Below, in pieces: positions 1-5,648 of a DNA stretch of 8,743 nt. Positions within the stretch are counted from its first letter, which is position 1; each line of letters opens with the position of its first letter. This DNA is from Methanobacteriota archaeon. GTDB lineage: Archaea; Thermoplasmatota; Poseidoniia; Poseidoniales; Poseidoniaceae. A model generated the notes under the pieces. That model did not search any database and was not told where the DNA came from. It saw only the letters and a list, made by a program, of their open reading frames with translations. Where the stretch lies: contig PBSP01000018.1 of assembly GCA_002726845.1 (NCBI GenBank), positions 2,067 through 10,809 on the forward strand, given 5' to 3'. The translations under genes were made by a program, and so were the position numbers.

Positions 1-603
1 TTACTTTCCACCTGTAGCACGGCTTGTTGGCCCTGGCAGAGGTAGCGACTCCGCACGATTTTCCACCCGAGTGATAATGAAATGCTCCGCTCCATCGTTC
101 TCGGTAGGTTCCATTGATGCCTCGACTTCCAAGCCAAAATCGGTCAATGAGGTTTGGTCTTGTGGTAAGCCCATCTCATCATTTTCTTGAAACAATTTTG
201 CATCGATTGCATGAGCGTAGGCAACGTCGTCGAGAGGTTCAACTGCGATAAACATCTTTCGAGGAAGTCCACCGCTTAGTGGGACAACGTGAACCATTTC
301 TGCAGGCAATCGGCCATCAAAATTAGAATAATACGCCATGGTTTCATCCTGTATTACGAAATCGATTTGATACCAGCGGTCGTCATTCGGCATTGGTCGC
401 AAGCGTATGTGGACCATCAGCCCGACCTCCTCTGCATCATCAACAATTCCCGCCTGTTCAATCATCGACTCAAACACTGGACCAAGGAATGTTTTCCCCT
501 CATTTTTCAATTCTTTTGCATGACGACCGTACGTGTAGAGAATACGGTTTTCAGAGAAGTCTTGACGGCAAACAATGACTGTGGTATCGGAATGTTCTCG
601 CAT
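1..603 (-). CDS. Hypothetical acidic soluble protein
   Basis: This is a complete 200-residue reading frame with TAA at the left edge and ATG at 601-603. I do not recognise the family. No signal peptide or membrane helix is visible, so it should be cytoplasmic. The first 125 residues look like a compact alpha/beta domain: alternating hydrophobic strands (VGLMVHIRLRP about 60-70, WYQIDFVIQ about 77-85, EMVHVVPL about 102-109, KMFIAVEPL about 116-124). The remainder is rich in Asp, Glu and Gln and ends in a low-complexity Pro/Gly/Ser tail (about 187-200), probably disordered. There is one cysteine (residue 12) and no recognisable catalytic motif. It is transcribed divergently from msrA across a 101-bp gap. 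The reading frame is supported by its length and by the poor composition of the overlapping plus-strand frames. Function is unknown. Confidence 0.75.
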   Translation of the reverse strand: MREHSDTTVIVCRQDFSENRILYTYGRHAKELKNEGKTFLGPVFESMIEQAGIVDDAEEVGLMVHIRLRPMPNDDRWYQIDFVIQDETMAYYSNFDGRLPAEMVHVVPLSGGLPRKMFIAVEPLDDVAYAHAIDAKLFQENDEMGLPQDQTSLTDFGLEVEASMEPTENDGAEHFIITRVENRAESLPLPGPTSRATGGK

Positions 604-704
604 GCAAATATAGAGTTATGTCGAGAGTACTTAATCATAATCAATCAGTGAGAATTCACTCACTCAATACAAGTCTTCATGAGGTCAGCGCTGTACCATA
701 ATCC
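604..704. promoter_or_regulatory. Divergent promoter region (hypothetical gene / msrA)
   Basis: This 101-bp AT-rich gap separates two divergently transcribed genes, so promoters for both should lie here. On the minus strand an AT-rich stretch, TTAAGTA, is centred about 28 bases before the ATG of the hypothetical gene. That is where an archaeal TATA box would sit for a leaderless transcript, but it is a weak match. No convincing TATA box is seen at the same distance before msrA. No Shine-Dalgarno sequence precedes either start. The location is safe; the specific elements are guesses. Confidence 0.4.
647..660. repeat. Short inverted repeat in divergent promoter
   Basis: AGTGA (647-651) and TCACT (656-660) form a perfect 5-bp inverted repeat around the 4-base spacer GAAT. 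The right arm is followed by CACTC, giving a TCACTCACTC direct repetition. Its position midway between two divergent genes would suit a regulator binding site, but arms this short arise often by chance. Confidence 0.25.
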
Positions 705-1226
705 ATGGAGCAGGCAATCGTTGGAGGCGGCTGTTTTTGGTGCGTTGAAGGAGCATACAAGCAAATCAAAGGAGTTGCATCAGCACTTCCCGGATATGCT
801 GGAGGGGCTCGGCCCAATCCGACGTATGAGGAAGTCTGCAGTGGGGCAACCGGTCACGCTGAAATTGTCATTGTTGATTTCGACCCTGCTGTGATCTCGT
901 TCGAAACGATTCTTGAGATCTTTTTCACCGTCCACGACCCTACGCAACTCAATCGCCAAGGCAACGATATAGGAACGCAATATCGAAGTTGTATCATGCC
1001 AACCACTGAACAACAAAGGGAAACATCGCACGCAATGATTGAAGCCTTCAGTTCGGCATTCAACAAGCCCATTGTAACGACCGTTGAAGAGCCAAAGCAC
1101 CTTACGCTGGCAGAACCCTATCACCACGATTACTATGCTCGCAACCCATCACAAGGATACTGTGCCATGGTGGTCGGGCCAAAACTGGCACAGGTGCGAA
1201 AGAAACTCGCACACTTGTATCGGTAA
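705..1226 (+). CDS. msrA: Peptide-methionine (S)-S-oxide reductase MsrA
   Basis: MsrA reduces the S-epimer of methionine sulfoxide, free or in proteins, back to methionine in the cytoplasm, normally using thioredoxin. The 173-residue product has the usual family length. The signature GGCFWCVE is at residues 8-15, with catalytic Cys10 followed by Phe11-Trp12 and the conserved Glu15. Other family landmarks are GYAGG (30-34), PTYEEVCSGATGHAE (39-53), GTQYRS (90-95) and the substrate-pocket stretch AEPYHHDYY (136-144). Cys153, in QGYC near the C-terminus, is a candidate recycling cysteine. No secretion signal is present. The ATG at 705 is chosen because it begins just before the catalytic motif, as in other short MsrA proteins; no ribosome binding site supports it. 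No msrB is visible in the window. The dehydrogenase gene follows after 33 bp, so co-transcription is likely. Confidence 0.97.
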   Translation: MEQAIVGGGCFWCVEGAYKQIKGVASALPGYAGGARPNPTYEEVCSGATGHAEIVIVDFDPAVISFETILEIFFTVHDPTQLNRQGNDIGTQYRSCIMPTTEQQRETSHAMIEAFSSAFNKPIVTTVEEPKHLTLAEPYHHDYYARNPSQGYCAMVVGPKLAQVRKKLAHLYR

Positions 1227-1259
1227 TCCACAAGAAGGTCCCTGCGCGAAGTTGAAAGA

Positions 1260-2912
1260 GTGATTTCTTCTCGTCCTTGCATGGTCAATGGAGTCTTTCA
1301 ACCACCCACACCCCACAACGAACCCGTAAAAGGATACAAAAAAGGCTCGAGCGAGCGTGCAGAACTTGAAGCAGAATTGTCACGACAGATGAATGAAGTG
1401 TTGGAAATCCCATGCATCATCAACGGCAAAGAGGTCTGGACCGATCATGTCGTTGAACAGGTGATGCCTCACAACCATGGTCACGTCCTTGCAAGGGTAC
1501 ACCTCGCCGGTGAAAAGGAGGTTAGGGCAGCAATAGATGCATCACTGAATGCACATCATGCATGGTCCACTATGCCGTGGGAGGCACGTGGCGCAATATT
1601 CCTCAAGGCTGCAGCGATGTTGGCTGGGGAACGGCGGCAAGAAGTCAACGCTTCAACCATGCTAAACCAATCCAAAACCTGCCACCAAGCCGAAATTGAT
1701 TCGGCTTGTGAACTGATCGATTTCTGGCGTTTCAACGTTGAGTATGCTCGTCAAATCTACGAAGATTTGCAACCACCAATTTCGCCTGAAGGTGTCTGGA
1801 ACCAGAGCGAAATTCGTCCACTGGAAGGGTTCGTGTTCTCCATTACGCCGTTTAATTTCACCAGTATTGCTGGAAACCTCCCCTCCTGTGCAGCCATTAT
1901 GGGCAATACCGGTGTGTGGAAACCTAGTCGTAATTCCTATGTTTCCAACTACAGAATCATGAAACTCATGATGGATGCCGGCTTACCCGCAGGCGTCATC
2001 AATTTCATCCCAGGAAAGGCATCCGTTGTGGGTGATATCTGCTTGTCACATCCGAAACTTGCAGGAATTCACTTCACCGGTTCCACAGCGATTTTCAGAA
2101 AATTATGGCGGGATGTTGCCAACAATCTCGAACATTTGGAAAGCTACCCACGCATCGTTGGTGAAACCGGTGGAAAAGACTTCATCGTAGCACATCCAAA
2201 TTGCGACGAACAAGCACTTATCGTCGCACTACTCAGAGGTGCCTTCGAATTCCAAGGGCAAAAGTGCTCCGCAGCAAGTCGTGCTTACATCCCCAATTCC
2301 GTCTGGAATCGAATCAAAACAGACTACATCAATGAGGTTGGAAAAATCACCATGGGTGACATTGCTGACTTTAGCAACTTCATAGGAGCCGTAATCGACA
2401 AAAAATCGTTTGACAATATCGTTGGGTACATCGATCGAGCCAAAACCGATTCAGGATGCGAGATTGTTACGGGTGGAAACTACGACGATTCAACGGGTTA
2501 CTTCGTTGAACCGACTACCATTGTTTGCAGCGACCCCATGTACGAATCGATGCAAGAGGAGATCTTCGGACCGGTTCTATCGATTCACGTTTACGATGAC
2601 GAAAAATTCCACGATGTGTTGAAACTTTGTGATTCCACATCGATTTACGCACTCACGGGATCCATTTTCGCAACGGAACGAGAAGACATTGAAATCGCAA
2701 AAGACGCACTTAGATTTAGTGCTGGAAACTTCTACATTAACGACAAGCCCACAGGGGCGGTTGTTGGCCAACAGCCGTTTGGAGGCGCTCGTGGCAGCGG
2801 AACCAACGATAAGGCAGGCAGTCCACTCAATCTCCTTCGATGGATTTCACCGCGTTCCATTAAAGAGACGTTCACGCCTCCAAAGAGCTGGGGTTACGAC
2901 TTTCTCGAGTGA
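1260..2912 (+). CDS. pruA: 1-pyrroline-5-carboxylate dehydrogenase (eukaryotic-type)
   Basis: This enzyme oxidises L-glutamate gamma-semialdehyde (in equilibrium with pyrroline-5-carboxylate) to glutamate with NAD+, the second step of proline breakdown. The 550-residue product is full length and resembles the monofunctional ALDH4A1/TIGR01236 group rather than fused bacterial PutA. From memory it shares long blocks with human ALDH4A1: LEGFVFSITPFNFT (188-201), HFTGS (271-275), GETGGKDF (301-308), FEFQGQKCSAASR (329-341), EEIFGPVLS (433-441), AGNFYINDK (488-496) and GQQPFGGARGSGTNDK (503-518). Catalytic Cys336, general-base Glu302, Asn200 of the oxyanion hole and coenzyme-contacting Glu434 are all present. 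The frame opens at GTG 1260; ATG 1281 is an in-frame alternative that loses only seven residues. No proline dehydrogenase gene lies in the window. The 3' end overlaps the convergent small membrane protein gene by 19 bp. Confidence 0.96.
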   Translation: MISSRPCMVNGVFQPPTPHNEPVKGYKKGSSERAELEAELSRQMNEVLEIPCIINGKEVWTDHVVEQVMPHNHGHVLARVHLAGEKEVRAAIDASLNAHHAWSTMPWEARGAIFLKAAAMLAGERRQEVNASTMLNQSKTCHQAEIDSACELIDFWRFNVEYARQIYEDLQPPISPEGVWNQSEIRPLEGFVFSITPFNFTSIAGNLPSCAAIMGNTGVWKPSRNSYVSNYRIMKLMMDAGLPAGVINFIPGKASVVGDICLSHPKLAGIHFTGSTAIFRKLWRDVANNLEHLESYPRIVGETGGKDFIVAHPNCDEQALIVALLRGAFEFQGQKCSAASRAYIPNSVWNRIKTDYINEVGKITMGDIADFSNFIGAVIDKKSFDNIVGYIDRAKTDSGCEIVTGGNYDDSTGYFVEPTTIVCSDPMYESMQEEIFGPVLSIHVYDDEKFHDVLKLCDSTSIYALTGSIFATEREDIEIAKDALRFSAGNFYINDKPTGAVVGQQPFGGARGSGTNDKAGSPLNLLRWISPRSIKETFTPPKSWGYDFLE

Positions 2913-3202
2913 TGAGGCCAACGACCTTTCGATTCTAAGGCATTTTGAACTTTAGGAGTCAGCAACTCACCCCGTCGGTTTCTGGCAATCAGTGAAAGCA
3001 AAAACCACCCAATCGAGAGTATTGGTGTGGATGCAAGCAGCGTCAGTGAGAACCACACAACAAGATTGCCATCCGTTACGCTCCAAGCCCACAGACCTGT
3101 GCCAAACACGGTGAGGATGAGAAAGATTCTCGATGCTTCGCTGGGTGTTGACATACCACGATGATCGATGCGTGGAGCAAACAGTCTGTTGACCCTCGAC
3201 AT
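2894..3202 (-). CDS. Small two-helix membrane protein, hypothetical
   Basis: This is a 102-residue frame on the minus strand, convergent with and overlapping the last 19 bp of the dehydrogenase gene. It shows two clear hydrophobic segments, about residues 25-42 and 46-73, joined by a tight polar turn (TDGN). A basic, hydrophilic C-terminal tail follows (about 74-102, with RNRR at 74-77). The short loop suggests a helical hairpin in the cytoplasmic membrane with both ends on the same side, probably cytoplasmic given the positive charges. An in-frame Met17 (codon 3152-3154) directly before the first helix could be the true start. Two other minus-strand frames overlap it, but only this one has the orderly hydrophobic pattern of a membrane protein. 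The family is not recognised and no function is proposed. Confidence 0.6.
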   Translation of the reverse strand: MSRVNRLFAPRIDHRGMSTPSEASRIFLILTVFGTGLWAWSVTDGNLVVWFSLTLLASTPILSIGWFLLSLIARNRRGELLTPKVQNALESKGRWPHHSRKS

Positions 3203-3240
3203 GATTGACGGTGTTGGATTTCATTTTTGAAAGACTGTTT
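3179..3240. repeat. 9-bp inverted repeat near divergent start
   Basis: AAACAGTCT (3179-3187) is matched by its reverse complement AGACTGTTT (3232-3240), with 44 bases between. The arms flank the start codon of the small membrane protein gene (3200-3202). The left arm also forms a local dyad, AACAG-T-CTGTT (3180-3190). It could be a paired operator or a chance match; the sequence alone cannot tell. Confidence 0.3.
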
Positions 3241-3394
3241 TGAGGCAAGGGAACCCTTATTGAATGTACTGCTGAGGATTAACCCCGCAATGATGACTGC
3301 TTGAAGCCGACTGCTGTTTCCGTGAAGACTGATGGGCGAACTGAGCGGGGCTCCCTCCCTATTCTTCATTTAGGTCCGACGACCATGGAAAACC
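3203..3394. promoter_or_regulatory. Divergent intergenic region (small membrane protein / PrsW-like)
   Basis: This 192-bp spacer lies between divergent genes and should hold promoters for both. On the minus strand an A/T-rich run, TTTCAAAAAT, lies about 21-30 bases before the start of the small membrane protein and could serve as a TATA element. On the plus side a weak AT-rich patch, TTCATTTAGG (3364-3373), sits about 22-31 bases before the protease start. No RNA gene, terminator with a T-tract or convincing short gene was found here. Overlapping frames that cross it look like shadows. Confidence 0.35.
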
Positions 3395-4762
3395 ATGCAG
3401 GGCTCGATTGCATCCTCCACCTCGCACCTGCAGTCGGAATCCAGATGGAACAGCGTCTGGAGGATGTTATCGATCGTAATTCTCTTGTGGGTGTTGGCGC
3501 AATTCGTGGTATTGATTGCTGCGGGATTCCTCGACGGAGACCTGGATGGAGATTTCGGACCATTTGATGGAGCATTGCTAATTGCTGGAACCTTTTGTTC
3601 TGCCCCCTTAGTAGCCTTATTACTCTACATGCGCCGTCCGAATCTTGAACACCTTATTATTGCAGAGCCGGATGTCGCTGGGCAACACGTCCATGCACTG
3701 CCGAACGCAAGGATTCTGCAAACTCCTGTACCAACCGTTGTCCGACAATTTATCATCCGCTCACGACACCAGCTGCGTGTACCAATCGCAAAACACATGT
3801 GGATGTTGTTTTTAGGCGGTGTGATTATTTCGAGCATTGCCTTTGCTCCATTGTTGCTTGATTCCACAAACATTGGTTTTATTCTCTTGGCTTTGTTCGT
3901 CGCAATTCCTGCTTGGTTGGTCGGTTTCTCGACTCCAGTATTCGCTTGGTGGAGTTTCTCCTCCTCAAAATTTCACCTCTCAACAACCCGCCAACAAGGT
4001 GAAGCAATGTTGATTGCGGGGATGTTGTCGACGTTTCCTGCCATCATCATCAATTCATTTATTGCTCCAGGTGCGGTTCTTTTCTTGAGTGGAGGGCAAG
4101 CATCCACGACTCTTATCGAGAACATCACAGTGGTTGTCTCTGCACCGATTGGAGAGGAAATTTGCAAGGCTTTGGCCGTATGGTCGCTCGCAGGAATGAT
4201 CGACTCAAAGAAGCGTGGATTTCAGGTAGGATTTACTGTTGGTCTAGGTTTTGCACTTCTTGAGAATCTTCAATACATTTTGTTTAGTCTGTTCGCTGGT
4301 GAAATCATGGCTTTTTCTTATGGATTGACTTCAGTTGTGCGCGGTATTGGTTCGATACCTGGCCACGCCATGTGGACTGCATGCAGTGGATACGCTATTG
4401 GTCATATGCTTGAGCAAAGTCGACCAAAACAGCGAATTCCAGAATTTGGAAACATGAATCTTGTCGATCCACGCAACCCCACTGCTTCCACTCAGAACAA
4501 CAAACTGTACCAAGACGTTCAGACCCCGTTCTTCAACAATCGCTCAAACATTGAACTTCCCACCTCCTTACCTGTTATGCTTTGTATTGCTATATTGGGT
4601 CACGCTTTCTGGAACGGTAGTTCTGTATTTGTTTCTACCATTGCTCTAGGCCTCGACCCGTTGTTAGGGCTTTTCATTGATTTGACTTGGATTGTTACAC
4701 TCATTGCTCTCTTGTGGACGTTTGGAAGGTACGTCATTGCTGCTGCAATGGATTCTCAATAA
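3395..4762 (+). CDS. PrsW-family intramembrane metalloprotease-like protein
   Basis: This is a 455-residue polytopic membrane protein with the conserved motifs of the PrsW family (PF13367, related to CPBP/ABI proteases). In Bacillus, PrsW performs site-1 cleavage of the anti-sigma factor RsiW; the substrate here is unknown. Family motifs appear in order: GEEICKA (253-259, with Glu254, Glu255, Lys258), FALLEN (286-291, with Glu290 and Asn291), Arg316 followed by GHAMW (323-327, His324), and HAFWN (403-407, His403 and Asn407). All expected active-site residues are therefore present. Hydrophobic segments lie at about 24-44, 59-77, 134-154, 159-186, 203-232, 245-266, 276-300, 310-337, 391-418 and 424-450. 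Two hydrophilic stretches are unusual: about 80-130 before the third segment, and an Asn/Pro-rich loop at about 338-389 between the two His motifs. Met24 (codon at 3464) is a possible alternative start. The DUF92 gene follows after 83 bp. Confidence 0.88.
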   Translation: MQGSIASSTSHLQSESRWNSVWRMLSIVILLWVLAQFVVLIAAGFLDGDLDGDFGPFDGALLIAGTFCSAPLVALLLYMRRPNLEHLIIAEPDVAGQHVHALPNARILQTPVPTVVRQFIIRSRHQLRVPIAKHMWMLFLGGVIISSIAFAPLLLDSTNIGFILLALFVAIPAWLVGFSTPVFAWWSFSSSKFHLSTTRQQGEAMLIAGMLSTFPAIIINSFIAPGAVLFLSGGQASTTLIENITVVVSAPIGEEICKALAVWSLAGMIDSKKRGFQVGFTVGLGFALLENLQYILFSLFAGEIMAFSYGLTSVVRGIGSIPGHAMWTACSGYAIGHMLEQSRPKQRIPEFGNMNLVDPRNPTASTQNNKLYQDVQTPFFNNRSNIELPTSLPVMLCIAILGHAFWNGSSVFVSTIALGLDPLLGLFIDLTWIVTLIALLWTFGRYVIAAAMDSQ

Positions 4763-4845
4763 GATGAAGTAAATCAACGGATTACGAGGTATTGCATACG
4801 CAAAGAACAAAACCAATCACAACGGCCGTCTTATGAGGGCTGGTT

Positions 4846-5607
4846 ATGGATTTTACCTCCGGTGGCTTCGTTGATGGGAATATCGCCATCACATCGGTTC
4901 TCATCCTATGTCTCGTTGCTGCTTCTCTCAAGGCACACATTCTTGACAAAAATGGGGTTTTTGCCGCTGCATTACTGGGATTCTTCGTGGGGAGTTTCGG
5001 GCACTGGACTTGGCTGTTACTGTTGCTCTGTTTTCTATTGAGCAGCCATCTGGCGACCAAGTGGAGGTTCGATGAGAAGACAGAACGTGGACTTAACGAA
5101 TCGTCTGATGGACACAGAGGGTGGGTCAACGTGGCCGCTAACGGTGGTATGCCGGCCTTGGTTGCACTGATTGCGTTCCTTCTCGAAGATTGGCAAAACG
5201 GGTTGTGGATGTTTGCTGCTGCCGTAGCGGTTGCCACCTCCGATACATGGGCCAGCGAAATTGGTTGCCTTGACGCTCGTGTCCGAATGATAACGACCTT
5301 CAAACCATGCAATGCTGGGGAAAACGGTGGATTTTCACCGAACGGCCAACTTGCAGCCGCTGCAGGAGGCCTTCTAATTGGGATCAGCACTCTAGTGGCA
5401 AGTACCATCATGTTCTCGATGAATCTCAATGAAAGCCTGATTCTTTCGGCAATCGTAGCTGGTCTCGGGTTTCTGGGTTGCCAAATCGATAGCGTCCTCG
5501 GAGCTGTGCTGGAAAACAGAGGATTCCTCACAAAGGGTTCGGTTAACGCGCTTTCCATCATAGCTGGTGTTGCTTTGATGTGGTTCTACCTCGGGACTCC
5601 GATGTAA
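4846..5607 (+). CDS. DUF92 / TIGR00297 family membrane protein (polyprenol-phosphate kinase-like)
   Basis: This 253-residue integral membrane protein belongs to the DUF92 family (PF01940, TIGR00297). The plant member VTE6 phosphorylates phytyl phosphate, and the wider superfamily includes CTP-dependent dolichol and phytol kinases, so an isoprenoid-phosphate kinase role is likely; the substrate here (perhaps geranylgeranyl phosphate for archaeal lipids) is inference. Family landmarks in order: KWRFDEKTERG (72-82), RGWVNVAANGG (91-101), TSDTWASEIG (131-140), MITTFKPCNAGENGGFSPNG (148-167), DSVLGA (215-220) and Asn234 after RGFLTKGS. About seven hydrophobic segments: 13-30, 38-66, 103-114, 118-133, 168-190, 198-214, 235-250. 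The ATG at 4846 is preceded by GAGGG eight bases upstream, the closest thing to a Shine-Dalgarno sequence in the window. A 259-residue antisense frame runs through the gene and is a shadow. The large membrane protein gene starts about 41 bp downstream. Confidence 0.9.
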   Translation: MDFTSGGFVDGNIAITSVLILCLVAASLKAHILDKNGVFAAALLGFFVGSFGHWTWLLLLLCFLLSSHLATKWRFDEKTERGLNESSDGHRGWVNVAANGGMPALVALIAFLLEDWQNGLWMFAAAVAVATSDTWASEIGCLDARVRMITTFKPCNAGENGGFSPNGQLAAAAGGLLIGISTLVASTIMFSMNLNESLILSAIVAGLGFLGCQIDSVLGAVLENRGFLTKGSVNALSIIAGVALMWFYLGTPM

Positions 5608-5648
5608 AACGCCGCCGAGTTCATGAACTTGTTCACACTCAGCGTGTC

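Noticed and set aside
289..651. Plus-strand frames antisense to the 200-residue hypothetical gene
   Set aside because: They have irregular composition and no motifs, and one runs through the divergent promoter region.
2967..3369. Two further minus-strand frames (93 and 97 codons) overlapping the small membrane protein gene and the spacer
   Set aside because: Their composition is unordered (many Cys, His, Ser), with no hydrophobic pattern or motif. The overlapping 102-residue frame explains the region better.
4763..4845. Possible terminator or promoter between the protease and DUF92 genes
   Set aside because: Only a small ACGGCCGT palindrome is seen, with no T-tract and no clear TATA element, so no feature is called.
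4782..5561. Long minus-strand reading frame (259 codons) across the DUF92 gene
   Set aside because: Its product is rich in Pro, Arg, Ser and Ala with no coherent motif, while the plus strand carries the full set of TIGR00297 motifs. It is a shadow of the real gene.
5580..5648. Upstream ATG at 5580 as the start of the large membrane protein
   Set aside because: It would overlap the DUF92 gene by 28 bp and put 23 mostly charged residues before a canonical signal peptide. ATG 5649 gives a normal signal peptide with no overlap.
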